Origin: Streptomyces decoyicus
Lineage (GTDB): Bacteria; Actinomycetota; Actinomycetes; Streptomycetales; Streptomycetaceae
DNA length: 64,000 nucleotides
Assembly: GCF_019880305.1 (NCBI RefSeq)
Contig: NZ_CP082301.1
Location: 1,240,001-1,304,000, forward strand
Reading direction: 5' to 3'
The notes under the pieces were generated by a model. That model did no database searches. It was given only the letters and a program-made list of their open reading frames with translations, and was not told where the DNA came from. This document shows positions 25,778 to 34,027 of this stretch, in pieces. The number at the start of each line of letters is the position of its first letter. Position 1 is the stretch's first letter. Made by a program: the position numbers and the translations under genes.

Positions 25778-26065
25778 ATGGCGGAGGCCGAGTTCAACGC
25801 GACCGGCGTACGGATCGAGCGGTGGCTGCGGTCATTGACCCGCGCCGGACAGGTCGTCATCAGAGACGGCAGACTGGCGCTGCTGACCAGCTACGGCACG
25901 GAGATCGACAGCGCCCCGCTACAGGCCGTACAGGCGCATAAACCGCTGTTCGCGGCGCGGGACCGGGCACTCGCCACGCTCAACGGCCACCGCTATTCGC
26001 TCACCCTGGGCACCCCGGAGCTGTTCTTCAAGGCCCTGGAGGCGGCGCGTCCGCCGCACCCCTGA
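25778..26065 (+). CDS. Small conserved hypothetical protein
   Basis: This is a 95-residue protein starting MAEAEFNATGVRIERWLRSL. ATG 25778 is preceded by GAGGAGG, which fixes the start. The segment TRAGQVVIRDGRLALLTSYG, TEIDSAPLQAVQAHKPLFAA, LATLNGHRYSLTLG suggests a small alpha/beta domain with a repeated beta-hairpin. There is no signal peptide, membrane segment or catalytic motif, and I recognise no family. It stands alone between divergent and convergent neighbours. Confidence 0.75.
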   Translation: MAEAEFNATGVRIERWLRSLTRAGQVVIRDGRLALLTSYGTEIDSAPLQAVQAHKPLFAARDRALATLNGHRYSLTLGTPELFFKALEAARPPHP

Positions 26066-26240
26066 CGGCCCCCTCCGGACGGCGAGGTGCGGTTGCGGGA
26101 GCGTACCGGCTGCATGACCCTGGACTCGTATCACTGAGGGTTCACCAGCGGTGACGCTGTGGTGCAGTCGGCATCGCTGGATCCGATCTTCGCCCCTGCC
26201 CGGTGAGAGGGGCGCCCGACCTCATCAGGGAGTCGCGGTC

Positions 26241-26747
26241 GTGATCAGGCAGCCCAGCAGGCACTGCACGGTGGAGCTCCAAGCCGTCCCGGCTCGCATC
26301 GGACATGTGCGCAGAATCGTCTCCGCGCAGCTGCGGTACTGGCGTCTCGACGCCCTGATAGACCCTGCGGCGCTCGGGGTGACCGAACTCCTCGCCAACG
26401 TCCACCGGCACGCCCGTCCCAGCAAACAGTGCACCGTGGAACTGTGCGTCCTCCTGGATCAGTTGACGGTCTCGGTGCACGACGAGGACCCCCGGCTGCC
26501 CCGGATCAGGGTCGCCGACAGCTGGGACACCTGTGGTCGCGGCCTGGCCCTGATCGCGGCGCTCAGCGAGAGCTGGGGGATGCGCCCCGACGGCAGCGGC
26601 AAGGTCGTGTGGTTCACTCTTCCGGCCCTGACCACCGCCCCCGAAGAGGTCCGTACGGTCCGTGGCTTCCGGGAGCCCCCGCCGCGGGACGACACCGGCA
26701 CGGCAGCCGGTCCGCGCCCCCGGATACGGGGCACGAGGGTGGGCTGA
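26241..26747 (+). CDS. ATP-binding protein (HATPase, RsbW-like)
   Basis: This 168-residue GHKL-fold protein starts at GTG 26241 behind AGGGAG. It has AVPARIGHVRRIVSAQLRYW, the N box ALGVTELLANVHRHARPSKQ, LLDQLTVSVHDEDPRLP (G1 region, DEDP) and DTCGRGLALIAALSESWG (G2 loop). The DEDP in place of DxGxG is frequent in the numerous streptomycete HATPase proteins and may reduce kinase activity. The tail is basic and Pro-rich. No sigma factor or STAS gene is adjacent. Confidence 0.88.
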   Translation: MIRQPSRHCTVELQAVPARIGHVRRIVSAQLRYWRLDALIDPAALGVTELLANVHRHARPSKQCTVELCVLLDQLTVSVHDEDPRLPRIRVADSWDTCGRGLALIAALSESWGMRPDGSGKVVWFTLPALTTAPEEVRTVRGFREPPPRDDTGTAAGPRPRIRGTRVG

Positions 26748-26934
26748 CGAGACGGTCGGCCGGCCCGCGCGCCGCCCTGCCCTACGCGCCGCCCTCAGCA
26801 CACCCACTTCACCGGACCTGACCTGTCACACCCCTCTGCAACCCTCAAGAGGTCGCCGCCCGAGACCGGGCCCACGACCGAAGTGCGACGGGGGACCCTC
26901 CCCGCCGCAAGGGGAGCAGGCAAGAGGAGCGGAC

Positions 26935-27441
26935 ATGACGGAGGAGACGAGGCCACGAGTGGTGGCAGTCAACCGGGGGGCGGAGCACGCCGACAGTCAG
27001 GGATCCGGGCGGGGGCCCCAGCACGATGCGCTCGACGCGTGGGTGGGGAAATGGATCAACGAAGGCCACATGATCAACGACGACGGAAGCCCCGGATCGG
27101 CGATCACGACATCCGACGTGTACGAGTGGGCTCCTGGTGGGTTCTTCCTCGTCCATTCGGCATACGGGCGCATCGGCGAGTTCGGTGTCGGCGGCATGGA
27201 GATCATCGGGTACGACGAGACGAGCGGCGACTACAGGTCGCACTTCTTCGACAGCCAGGGCAACGTGACCGTCAGCAGCCTGGTGGCACATGGCAACACG
27301 TGGACCTACCAAGGCGACACCACTCGTTCCACCGTGGAGTTCAGCGACAACCACCGCGTCCAGACCGTCCTGCACGAGCGCACCGATGACGGAACGACCT
27401 ACCGGCCCTCCATGAAGGTCACTCTCATCAAAGTCGCCTGA
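26935..27441 (+). CDS. DUF1579-like protein
   Basis: This 168-residue protein has the DUF1579-type pattern: ALDAWVGKWINEGHMINDDG, TTSDVYEWAPGGFFLVHSAY, VGGMEIIGYDETSGDYRSHF, FDSQGNVTVSSLVAHGNTWT. This is an eight-to-ten-stranded beta barrel in known relatives. ATG 26935 is preceded by AGAGGAGC. The family has no established biochemical function. The gene has its own leader of about 190 bp. Confidence 0.85.
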   Translation: MTEETRPRVVAVNRGAEHADSQGSGRGPQHDALDAWVGKWINEGHMINDDGSPGSAITTSDVYEWAPGGFFLVHSAYGRIGEFGVGGMEIIGYDETSGDYRSHFFDSQGNVTVSSLVAHGNTWTYQGDTTRSTVEFSDNHRVQTVLHERTDDGTTYRPSMKVTLIKVA

Positions 27442-27556
27442 GCACGCCCGGCCGGCTGGGCGTGGAGCTCCGCGTCTGCTCCCGAAGCCGCTGCCGGCCG
27501 CCCCGCCAGGCCGTAGCTCCGGGCCGTACGCGATCGCTGTGCGCCGGGCGTCCGGC

Positions 27557-28083
27557 CTACGGCATCGGCCCCTCCGGCACCGGGGCGGCGTGGGGGCGTA
27601 GGAATCGGTGGAGGATCAGGCGCAGGGTGGGGAGTTGGTCGGCCGGGCGGAACGAGGGATCGGTGGCGGCGCTGGTGTAGAGGGCGGCGATGAGTGCCAT
27701 GACCCAGGCAGCGGTCTCGTCCGGGTCCAGGGTGGGGTCGATCCGGCCGCTCGCGGACGCCTTCCGCAGCAGGGTGGTGACGGTGGCGCGCTTCTCGTCG
27801 TTGTCACGGCTCAGCAGCGCTTCGAGTTCGGGCTCGCGGTGGGCCTGGGTCATCGCCTCCATGACGAGGGCCGGGAGCAGTGGCTCCGCGGCGGGGCCTG
27901 CCAGGAGGTCGACGGTGTCGAGCAGCGCGGCCCACGGGTCGTCAGCGGCACGAGCGGCAGCGAGGCGCTCGGACTTGGTGGCGACGCCGTCTTCGGGCTC
28001 GTCGTCCGCGAAGACGGCGTGAAAGATGGCGCGCTTGCTGCGGAAGTAGTGAAACAGGTTGCCCGCGCTCATGCCGGCGGCCT
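27557..28083 (-). pseudogene. TetR-family regulator, 5' truncated
   Basis: The frame ends with a normal TetR C-terminal domain. It starts inside the recognition helix: AAGMSAGNLFHYFRSKRAIF is the end of the TetR helix-turn-helix, and the preceding ~30 residues are missing. In their place the sequence becomes the truncated YqeB gene running the other way. No start codon with a ribosome binding site exists in frame near the break. A residual protein from an internal ATG could not bind DNA normally. Confidence 0.78.
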
Positions 28084-28576
28084 TGCGGGTTCGGTGGCGG
28101 GCCTGGTGGTCGGATTCGTCGTGCAGCATGAGGAGTTGGTCATCCGCCTGACGGACGACGGCGTGGTGCTCACCCGCAAGGGCCGCAACCAGACGTTCCG
28201 GCACGACGCCATCGCCACCGCGTGCCGGGATGGCAAGCATCTGCTCCTGCTCGGCCACGGCGGAGGGGAACTCGCGTGCGAGGAGTGCGATATGGACGGC
28301 GGCCGCCTTGCCGACGCGTTCACCGAGCACGGCTATGCGTGGGCGGCCGCCGGTCCGCACAAGGGCGAGTTCCGCCGCTGGGTCCCGGACGCTCCCGAAC
28401 TGCCGGACGCCGCCGACGCCTTCCTCAAGGCCCGCCAAGTGGCCCTGGAGAAGAAGGGCCGGTCCGGCGATGACGTGCGAGAGCTTCGCGCGGAACTGGC
28501 CCGTCTCGGTGTGGTCGTGCGGGACGAGAAGCGACGTCAGTACTGGCGGACGTGCCGGCAGTCAGACCCGGCCTGA
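28084..28576 (+). pseudogene. YqeB-like protein, 5' truncated
   Basis: The frame gives GLAGSVAGLVVGFVVQHEEL, then VIRLTDDGVVLTRKGRNQTF, HLLLLGHGGGELACEECDMD and ELRAELARLGVVVRDEKRRQ, resembling the second helix and the soluble domain of YqeB-like streptomycete proteins. The first helix and start codon are absent; upstream bases belong to the TetR remnant on the other strand. Without initiation signals this is most likely non-functional. Confidence 0.7.
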
Positions 28577-28610
28577 GAGCCGGCCCGAGACCCGGTGGAA
28601 CAGGCAGCGG

Positions 28611-28922
28611 TCATGCCACGCCCTTGGGGCCGGTACCGAAGTGCTCCTCCAGTACGGAGAGCCGGCGCCAGTACTCCTCCTCGTCGATCTCGCCCGCGGC
28701 GAAGCGCCGGCCGAGTACGGCGAGGGGCGAGGGTGCGTCGGTTCGGGCGGAGTACTGCGGGCCGCGGAACTGCCCGCCGGGTCCGCCCCGGCCCCGGCCG
28801 GTGCGGCGCAGCAGCGTCACCACGCCGACGACGACCAGCGCCCACAGGACGGGGACGAACAGGATCCAGGGGCCGGGGCCGCCGCCGGCGGTCCAGGGGT
28901 CGGCAAGCTCGAACATCGCCAT
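28611..28922 (-). CDS. SHOCT-domain membrane protein
   Basis: This 103-residue protein has one membrane helix near the N-terminus (GPWILFVPVLWALVVVGVVT), a Gly/Arg linker, and a C-terminal SHOCT motif: PLAVLGRRFAAGEIDEEEYW, RRLSVLEEHF. SHOCT modules mediate oligomerisation in short membrane or Ltp-type proteins. The ATG at 28922 is preceded by GAGGAG. It is divergent from the TetR gene across a 271-bp spacer that holds a long hairpin. Confidence 0.9.
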   Translation of the reverse strand: MAMFELADPWTAGGGPGPWILFVPVLWALVVVGVVTLLRRTGRGRGGPGGQFRGPQYSARTDAPSPLAVLGRRFAAGEIDEEEYWRRLSVLEEHFGTGPKGVA

Positions 28923-29121
28923 CAGCTCCTCGGTAAGACGGGTTGGTGGGGTGGGTGGGTGGGGTGGGTGGGATGGACGGGGCCGAAGGGGCCCCGCCTG
29001 GGGGAAAGACCGGGTGGTTCCGGTCCTCTTCGAGCCTCGTCCTGTGGGGGCCGCCGGTCGTCGTACCGCCAGCGGCTCTTTCCGTACGCCGCCGGGAGTA
29101 CGCGGCAGGTGCGCGGCTGCT

Positions 29122-29160
29122 CAAGAGCGGGCCGGTGTGCCTTGCACCGGACCGCTCTTG
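29122..29160. promoter_or_regulatory. 39-bp stem-loop upstream of tetR-like gene
   Basis: Two 16-base arms (CAAGAGCGGGCCGGTG and its near-perfect complement, one mismatch) are separated by seven bases. The hairpin lies five bases before a short dyad and 34 bases before the TetR start. It sits upstream of both divergent genes, so an operator or transcript-insulating element is more likely than a simple terminator. Confidence 0.6.
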
Positions 29161-29164
29161 AGTT

Positions 29165-29186
29165 CTGTAACTACTGGTATGTACAG
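29165..29186. promoter_or_regulatory. Candidate TetR operator
   Basis: The dyad CTGTA-N12-TACAG lies immediately upstream of the TetR coding region and overlaps ATG 29179. A repressor bound here would block its own transcript. The N-terminal ATG choice and the TTGCAC-like -35 (29142-29147) are compatible with this. Confidence 0.45.
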
Positions 29187-29193
29187 TGCGATC

Positions 29194-29832
29194 ATGAGCA
29201 CTCAGGAACGGCTCGGCAGGCAGGAACCACCCGGCGCCGACCACACACGCGGCACACGGGACCGCCTGGTGCGGAGCACCCAGGAGCTTCTGTGGGAGCG
29301 CGGATACGTCGGCACCAGCCCCAAGGCGATCCTGGAGCGTGCGGGCGTCGGCCAGGGCAGCATGTACCACCATTTCGCCGGCAAGTCCGCGCTCGCGCTG
29401 GCGGCGATCCGGCGCACCGCCGAGGACATGAAGGCGGGCGCCGAAGAGTGCCTGAGCGCCCCCGGTACGGCGTACGAGCGGGTCGCGGGCTATCTGCTGC
29501 GCGAGCGGCAGGTGCTGCGCGGCTGTCCGGTCGGCCGGATGACGCAGGACCGCGACGTGGTGCGCAGCCCCGAGCTGCGGCAGCCGCTGGACGAGATGTT
29601 CGGCTGGCTCCAGGGGCGGATCACCGAGGTCCTGGACGAAGGGCGGCGCCGCGGCGAAATGGCCGCCGAGCTGGATCCGGCGGCCGCCGCGGCGACCGTC
29701 GCGGCCGTCGTCCAGGGCGGGTACGTGCTGGCCCGCGCGGCCGATGACACCGCCCCCTTCGACGCGGCCGTACGCGGCGTGCTGTCCCTGCTCGCCGCGC
29801 AGGTCACGCCCCCTACGGGCACCACCGGCTGA
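29194..29832 (+). CDS. TetR-family regulator
   Basis: This regulator is about 212 residues long. The helix-turn-helix reads RDRLVRSTQELLWERGYVGT, SPKAILERAGVGQGSMYHHF, AGKSALALAAI, with conserved Tyr-His-His-Phe. The C-terminal ligand domain includes YLLRERQVLRGCPVGRMTQD. The Cys in RGCPVGRM resembles the TetR_C_16/C_47-type subgroup. ATG 29194 is chosen because homology starts soon after; ATG 29179 is an alternative. It lies immediately upstream of the DUF4865 gene (32-bp gap), so the pair is likely an autoregulated operon. The inducer is unknown. Confidence 0.92.
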   Translation: MSTQERLGRQEPPGADHTRGTRDRLVRSTQELLWERGYVGTSPKAILERAGVGQGSMYHHFAGKSALALAAIRRTAEDMKAGAEECLSAPGTAYERVAGYLLRERQVLRGCPVGRMTQDRDVVRSPELRQPLDEMFGWLQGRITEVLDEGRRRGEMAAELDPAAAAATVAAVVQGGYVLARAADDTAPFDAAVRGVLSLLAAQVTPPTGTTG

Positions 29833-29864
29833 GTGCCCCTCCCCCGCACCGTACGGAGCCCCTC

Positions 29865-30449
29865 ATGCACGCCATGCAGTACGCGATCACTTTGCCCGCC
29901 GACTACGACATGCAGATCATCCGGCACCGGGTGAAGTCCAGAGGCCACCTCCTGGACGACTTCGCCGGGCTCGGCCTCAAGGCGTACGGAATCCGGGAGC
30001 GCGGGGTCGACGGCTCACCGGTCAACCAGTACGCCCCGTTCTACCTCTGGTCCGATCCGCAGGCCATGAACCGTTTCCTCCTCGGTGACGGATTCCGCGG
30101 TGTGGTCCGCGACTTCGGCCGGCCGGTCGTCCAGCACTGGAAGGGGCTGTTCCACCGGCCGGGGCCGGCGGCCGGCGCCCTCCCCCGCACGTTCACCCGG
30201 CGGACCGAAACCCTCGCCGAGGACGCCGATCCGGCCACCGTGCTCGCGCATGCGGTCGCCGGCCACGAGGAGTTGGCCGCGACAGACGGGGTGCACACCA
30301 CCGCGCTGGGCTTCGATCCACGACTGTGGGAACTCGTCCACTTCACCCTCTGGGCGCACGCCGCCCCCGAGTCCGCGGGCGCCCGCTACCAGGTGCTGCA
30401 TCTGTCCGCCCCCGGCACCGACGGGCTGGGCACGGGACGGCAGTGGTGA
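29865..30449 (+). CDS. DUF4865 protein
   Basis: This 194-residue protein starts MHAMQYAITLPADYDMQIIR. It has the DUF4865 pattern YDMQIIRHRV, LDDFAGLGLKAYGIRERGVD, NQYAPFYLWSDPQAMNRFLL and RPVVQHWKGL. Relatives are commonly encoded beside TetR regulators and resemble monooxygenase-like ferredoxin folds, but function is not established. The following phosphotriesterase-like gene overlaps its stop by four bases (GTGA), so the two are translated together. Confidence 0.88.
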   Translation: MHAMQYAITLPADYDMQIIRHRVKSRGHLLDDFAGLGLKAYGIRERGVDGSPVNQYAPFYLWSDPQAMNRFLLGDGFRGVVRDFGRPVVQHWKGLFHRPGPAAGALPRTFTRRTETLAEDADPATVLAHAVAGHEELAATDGVHTTALGFDPRLWELVHFTLWAHAAPESAGARYQVLHLSAPGTDGLGTGRQW

Positions 30450-31429
30450 GCCCGTCTCCCACGGGCGGGCCCGCGGCCCCCGCCATCCGTACGGTGCTCG
30501 GCGACATCTCCCCCGCCGACCTCGGCATCTGCGATGCGCACGACCATCTCTTCCTGCGCAGCCCCCAGTTGCCGGGTCAGGAGCTGGACGACGCCGGGGC
30601 CGCGGCCGCCGAGCTGAGCGCCTTTCGCGCGGTGGGCGGCGCGGCGGTGATCCAGTGGACGCCGTACGGCATGGGCCGGGGCGCCGCCGAACTCCCGCGG
30701 CTGGCACGGGAGTCGGGGGTGCGGATCGTGGCCGCCACCGGGCTGCACCAGGCGGCCCACTACACCCCTGAGGTGCTGGAGCGGGTCCGCGCGGATCTGG
30801 CCGGGTTGTTCGTCTCCGAGCTGACCGAAGGGATCGGCGACACCGGCATCCGCGCCGGGATGATCAAGGTTGCCGGCGGCTTCCACGGTCTGGACCGGCA
30901 CGCCCGGCACACCATGGCCGCGGCTGCCGAGGCCCAGCGGGCGACCGGTGCCGTCATCGGGGTCCATCTGGAGCTGGGTACCGGGGCGCTGGACGTGCTC
31001 GATCTGCTCTGCGGCGAGTGGGGCGTCCCGCCGGACCGGGTGATCCTCGGTCATCTCAACCGCTCGCCGGACCTCGTGGTGCACCGGAAGGCCGCCGAAG
31101 CCGGCGCGTATCTCGCCTTCGACGGCCCCTCGCGGGCCCATCATGCGACCGACTGGCGGCTGCCCGAGGCGCTGACCGCGCTCGCCGGCGCGGGCCACGG
31201 CGAGCGGATCCTGCTGGGCGGCGACACCACGACGGCCGGCGCCAGGTCGGTCAACGGCGGCCCCGGCATGCCCTATCTGCTGCGCCGCCACCGGGAGCGC
31301 CTCGAACTCGCCCTGGGAGCCGACCTGGTGACCCGGTTCCTGACGGCGAATCCGGCGCGCGCCTTCGCCGCCGACTGGCCGCGGACCCCGTACACAGACC
31401 GAGGACCGGGGCGGGCAGCTACAGCGTGA
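30446..31429 (+). CDS. Phosphotriesterase-family metal-dependent hydrolase
   Basis: This 327-residue amidohydrolase-superfamily enzyme retains every metal ligand of the family in order. HxH is in ICDAHDHLFL, the bridging Lys in AGMIKVA, His in VIGVHLELGTG, His in VILGHLNRSPD and Asp in LLGGDTTTA. The (beta/alpha)8 pattern is complete. Substrates of the family include lactones and phosphotriesters; the precise one cannot be read from the sequence. The start GTG overlaps the DUF4865 stop. The last 11 bp overlap the convergent PPOX gene. Confidence 0.9.
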   Translation: MSPSPTGGPAAPAIRTVLGDISPADLGICDAHDHLFLRSPQLPGQELDDAGAAAAELSAFRAVGGAAVIQWTPYGMGRGAAELPRLARESGVRIVAATGLHQAAHYTPEVLERVRADLAGLFVSELTEGIGDTGIRAGMIKVAGGFHGLDRHARHTMAAAAEAQRATGAVIGVHLELGTGALDVLDLLCGEWGVPPDRVILGHLNRSPDLVVHRKAAEAGAYLAFDGPSRAHHATDWRLPEALTALAGAGHGERILLGGDTTTAGARSVNGGPGMPYLLRRHRERLELALGADLVTRFLTANPARAFAADWPRTPYTDRGPGRAATA

Positions 31430-31802
31430 CGGAGATCCCCACATGCGGCCGCTTGCCCCCGCGCACCAGCGCGCCGACACCGTCCATCAGCCGGAACCGC
31501 AGCCCGTATTTGCGCGCCATCGCCTTGCGCACCCGCCCCAGTCCGGCGGTGCCTTCCAGGAGCCGGCCGGTGCCCTCGACAGCCTGGGCGCCCTCGGCGG
31601 TGCGGCCACGGACATCGCACGGCGTGACGGTCACCCGCCCGTCGTGGCGCAGCCGCTTCACCTTCCAGCTGTCGTCCCGCGTCCACACCAGAAGTTCCGC
31701 CCCGTCGGCCACCGCCCATACGGGGGTGGCCACCGGGGTGCCGTTCCTGCGGTACGTGACCAGGCTGACGTACGGGCTGCGTGCGACGGCTTCGGGAATC
31801 AT
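31419..31802 (-). CDS. PPOX-class F420-dependent oxidoreductase-like protein
   Basis: This 127-residue protein has the split-barrel flavin/F420-binding fold: VSLVTYRRNGTPVATPVWAV, LLVWTRDDSWKVKRLRHDGR, VTVTPCDVRGRTAEGAQAVE, RKAMARKYGLRFRLMD. TYRRNGTPVATPVW and the SWKVKRLR segment match the actinobacterial F420-dependent subgroup that reduces unsaturated or quinone-type substrates. It converges on the phosphotriesterase gene with an 11-bp overlap. Confidence 0.88.
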   Translation of the reverse strand: MIPEAVARSPYVSLVTYRRNGTPVATPVWAVADGAELLVWTRDDSWKVKRLRHDGRVTVTPCDVRGRTAEGAQAVEGTGRLLEGTAGLGRVRKAMARKYGLRFRLMDGVGALVRGGKRPHVGISVTL

Positions 31803-31839
31803 GGCCGCAGCTTAGGGCGTGTCCGTCGCGGGCGGTGAA

Positions 31840-31956
31840 GCGGTGGGCCGCGCCGGCCGGTACGGCGAGGGCAGCGCCGGTGACCGCGGCGGCGAGGGCG
31901 GCGTGCAGCCCGATGCGCTTGGAGCGCCGGGCAAGTGGCATGGCTGGCTTCGACAT
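31840..31956 (-). pseudogene. Orphan signal peptide of a lost secreted protein
   Basis: ATG 31956 has a GGAGC ribosome binding site and encodes MSKPAMPLARRSKRIGLHAA, LAAAVTGAALAVPAGAA, a textbook Sec signal peptide with an AxA site. The sequence then degenerates into Arg-rich nonsense that runs into the PPOX gene. No folded domain follows, so the 3' part of the original gene has been lost, or a very short peptide is made. Confidence 0.55.
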
Positions 31957-32110
31957 AGCTGCTCCTTCATGGATGCTCGTGCTGCATAGACGCCGAAGTA
32001 CGCCTATGACTGGCACGTTAGGCGGGCCCCGTTTCAGCCGTCCCAAGGTCCCCTATCGGGCGTAATGCGATTGTTTGACCGGACTGTGACACTCGCCGGC
32101 CTCCGGCTCT

Positions 32111-32160
32111 GCGCTGTGCTGTGCCGTGCTGCGCAGTGCTGTGCTGTGCTGTGCTGTGCT
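32111..32160. repeat. GTGCT pentanucleotide tandem repeat
   Basis: About ten near-perfect copies of GTGCT (TGTGC) occur in a row, with two variant copies in the middle. This lies between the orphan signal peptide and the lipoprotein gene, 125 bp before the likely start of the latter. The repeat number is expected to vary by slippage. The rest of the 31957-32284 gap holds no gene I can support. Confidence 0.8.
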
Positions 32161-32284
32161 CCGGACGATCACTGCTCCCGCTGTGCCGACCGCGCGCCGC
32201 CACAGCACCGACGGATTGCCGCGATGCAGGACTGGCAGCATCATGTGCGATGTGGCCCCACCCTCCGCAGTGACCGGAAGTGAC

Positions 32285-32983
32285 GTGCCGGTGCTCCGCC
32301 CTCTACCGGCCCCCGCGGGGCGCACCCGGGCGGCGCTGCCGGTGCTCGCGCTCGCCATGGCGGCTGTCTTGCCGGCGGCGACCGGTTGCACCGGGGTCGG
32401 AGAACCGAAGAGCGCCGGCCGCACGCCGACCGCGTCGGCCCCCCAGCAGCTGTGGGCCCCCGAAACGCCTCCGCCACCGCTCGCCGAGCCCAATTCGAAG
32501 GTCTCCGACGGCGTGCCCTCACCGGTGCGCGGGGTGCCGCGCGTGCCGTCCGGCGACATTCACCAGGTCTCGGCGCTCGCCATCGCCAAGGCCCGGCTCG
32601 CCACGATGACCAGCCCCCTCGACGAAGAGGGCACAGACAAGAAGATCAAGGACTGCACGACCGCCGGGAAGAAACCGTGCCCCGTCCAGAAACCGCAGTA
32701 CCGGGACATGAACGGCGACGGCAAGGACGAACTGCTGCTCGGCATCGCATCGGGGCGTTACTTCCTGTTCCTGTGGGGCTTCACCGTCGAGGACGGCCGG
32801 GTCACCTTGATCCTCGACCAGGCTCAGCGCCCCCTGTCGGTGGAACTGTCGGGTCGTGACGTGATCGTGCGGGAGCCGGCCGACAAGGGTTATGACATCC
32901 GCCGGGTCTACTCGTGGGACGCACGGGAGCAGGCCATGGAAGAGCGGACCTTCGAATACCTTGAGTCAAGCTCCAGGAAATGA
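32285..32983 (+). CDS. Putative lipoprotein with FG-GAP-like motif
   Basis: The protein has about 232 residues. GTG 32285 is used because GGAAG lies four bases upstream; ATG 32243 is an alternative with no clear site. The N-terminal RAALPVLALAMAAVLPAATGC is signal-like, ending in a weak lipobox. The C-terminal half contains YRDMNGDGKDELLLGIASGR, a calcium-binding-like DxNxDGxxD loop typical of FG-GAP/VCBS repeats, followed by YFLFLWGFTVEDGRVTLILD. Function unknown; likely an extracellular binding protein. Confidence 0.78.
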   Translation: MPVLRPLPAPAGRTRAALPVLALAMAAVLPAATGCTGVGEPKSAGRTPTASAPQQLWAPETPPPPLAEPNSKVSDGVPSPVRGVPRVPSGDIHQVSALAIAKARLATMTSPLDEEGTDKKIKDCTTAGKKPCPVQKPQYRDMNGDGKDELLLGIASGRYFLFLWGFTVEDGRVTLILDQAQRPLSVELSGRDVIVREPADKGYDIRRVYSWDAREQAMEERTFEYLESSSRK

Positions 32984-33031
32984 TCCGAAGAAACCTTGCC
33001 GGCCGGATGGTGAGGGCTTCGCGCCAGCGTT

Positions 33032-34027
33032 CTACCCTGCCGCAGGGGGCTTGGCGGCCGGAAGAGCCGGCCTGCTGGGAACGTAGCCTTCAGCTTCGGG
33101 GTAAACGTCCCGGTAAATGGTTCGAGAAATGGTCTCTATCGTTTCTATCCCGTAATCCCACCCTTCGTTTGCGGGGTGCCCTTCGGGAACTCTGTTGTTT
33201 TCGGTGAGTACGACCAGACCGGAGTCGTAGCCGTTCTCCGTGAGGGCCGCCATGCTGTTCACCTTCCAGTCCCCTCTGTCGAAGGCTTCGACGTCAGGGT
33301 TCTGGCTACGCTGCAGCCAGCCGTTCTTCACATGGACCACGGAGTCGAGCGGAGCGCCGGCCGTGGCCCCCCATCGCTGGGTGCTCTGCACGTGATTCAT
33401 GAGGTCGAGTGCGTAGGAACGAGCCTTGCTCCCCAGGACCGAGTCGTCGTCACCCGAGAAGATGCGCAGCAGCTTTTCCTGGTCGCCCGCGGTGACCTGG
33501 GTGAGACCCCAGGACCCTTCCTTGTCGAGGACGGTGTTGCCCATTCCGGCCTTGTCAAGAAATTCCTGGATCCGGACAGGGTTGGGCTTCGCGGGATCCT
33601 TCGGATCGGACAGCTGCTTCCACAGTTCGGTCGCGGATGCATTGTCGGATTCGGTGATCATTTTACGCGCGAGAGCGTCTTCCGCCTCGGTGAGGGTGCC
33701 GCCCTTCTGATACAGCAAGGCCCCGAGAATTATCGTCTTCACCACGCTGGCCGAGTCGTACTTCTTGGCGGCGTCGGACGTGCACGTGGTTCCGGTGGGC
33801 CGGTCGTAGAAGGAGAGCGAGGCCATGCTCTTCCGGCCTGCCAGCGCCTTGGATATATCGCTCGACAGCTTCTTGGCCAGCGCTTGATCCTGGGATGTGC
33901 ATTGCACCGTCGAGGTGACGGCCTGCGCTCTCTGCGGTGCCGCGACGGAAGGTGTGGCCGCTGCGACGGTTCCGGCAACTGCTCCCGCCCCTATGGCCGC
34001 CGCGGTGAAGGTGGAAGCCCATCTCAT
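33032..34027 (-). CDS. Secreted class A beta-lactamase-like serine hydrolase
   Basis: This 331-residue protein has a signal peptide (MRWASTFTAAAIGAGAVAG). The active-site motifs of the penicillin-binding/class A beta-lactamase fold are present: SVVK (SxxK) in DSASVVKTIIL, SDN in MITESDNASATELW, and KNG in HVKNGWL in the KTG position. The order and spacing are correct. No clear Glu166-type omega-loop motif is visible, so it may be a carboxypeptidase or a non-hydrolysing relative rather than a true resistance enzyme. Codon usage is less extreme in GC than its neighbours. Confidence 0.88.
   Translation of the reverse strand: MRWASTFTAAAIGAGAVAGTVAAATPSVAAPQRAQAVTSTVQCTSQDQALAKKLSSDISKALAGRKSMASLSFYDRPTGTTCTSDAAKKYDSASVVKTIILGALLYQKGGTLTEAEDALARKMITESDNASATELWKQLSDPKDPAKPNPVRIQEFLDKAGMGNTVLDKEGSWGLTQVTAGDQEKLLRIFSGDDDSVLGSKARSYALDLMNHVQSTQRWGATAGAPLDSVVHVKNGWLQRSQNPDVEAFDRGDWKVNSMAALTENGYDSGLVVLTENNRVPEGHPANEGWDYGIETIETISRTIYRDVYPEAEGYVPSRPALPAAKPPAAG

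Noticed and set aside
31273..32046. Long minus-strand frame that includes the orphan signal peptide
   Set aside because: Beyond the signal peptide it runs antisense or out of frame through the PPOX gene and has no domain.
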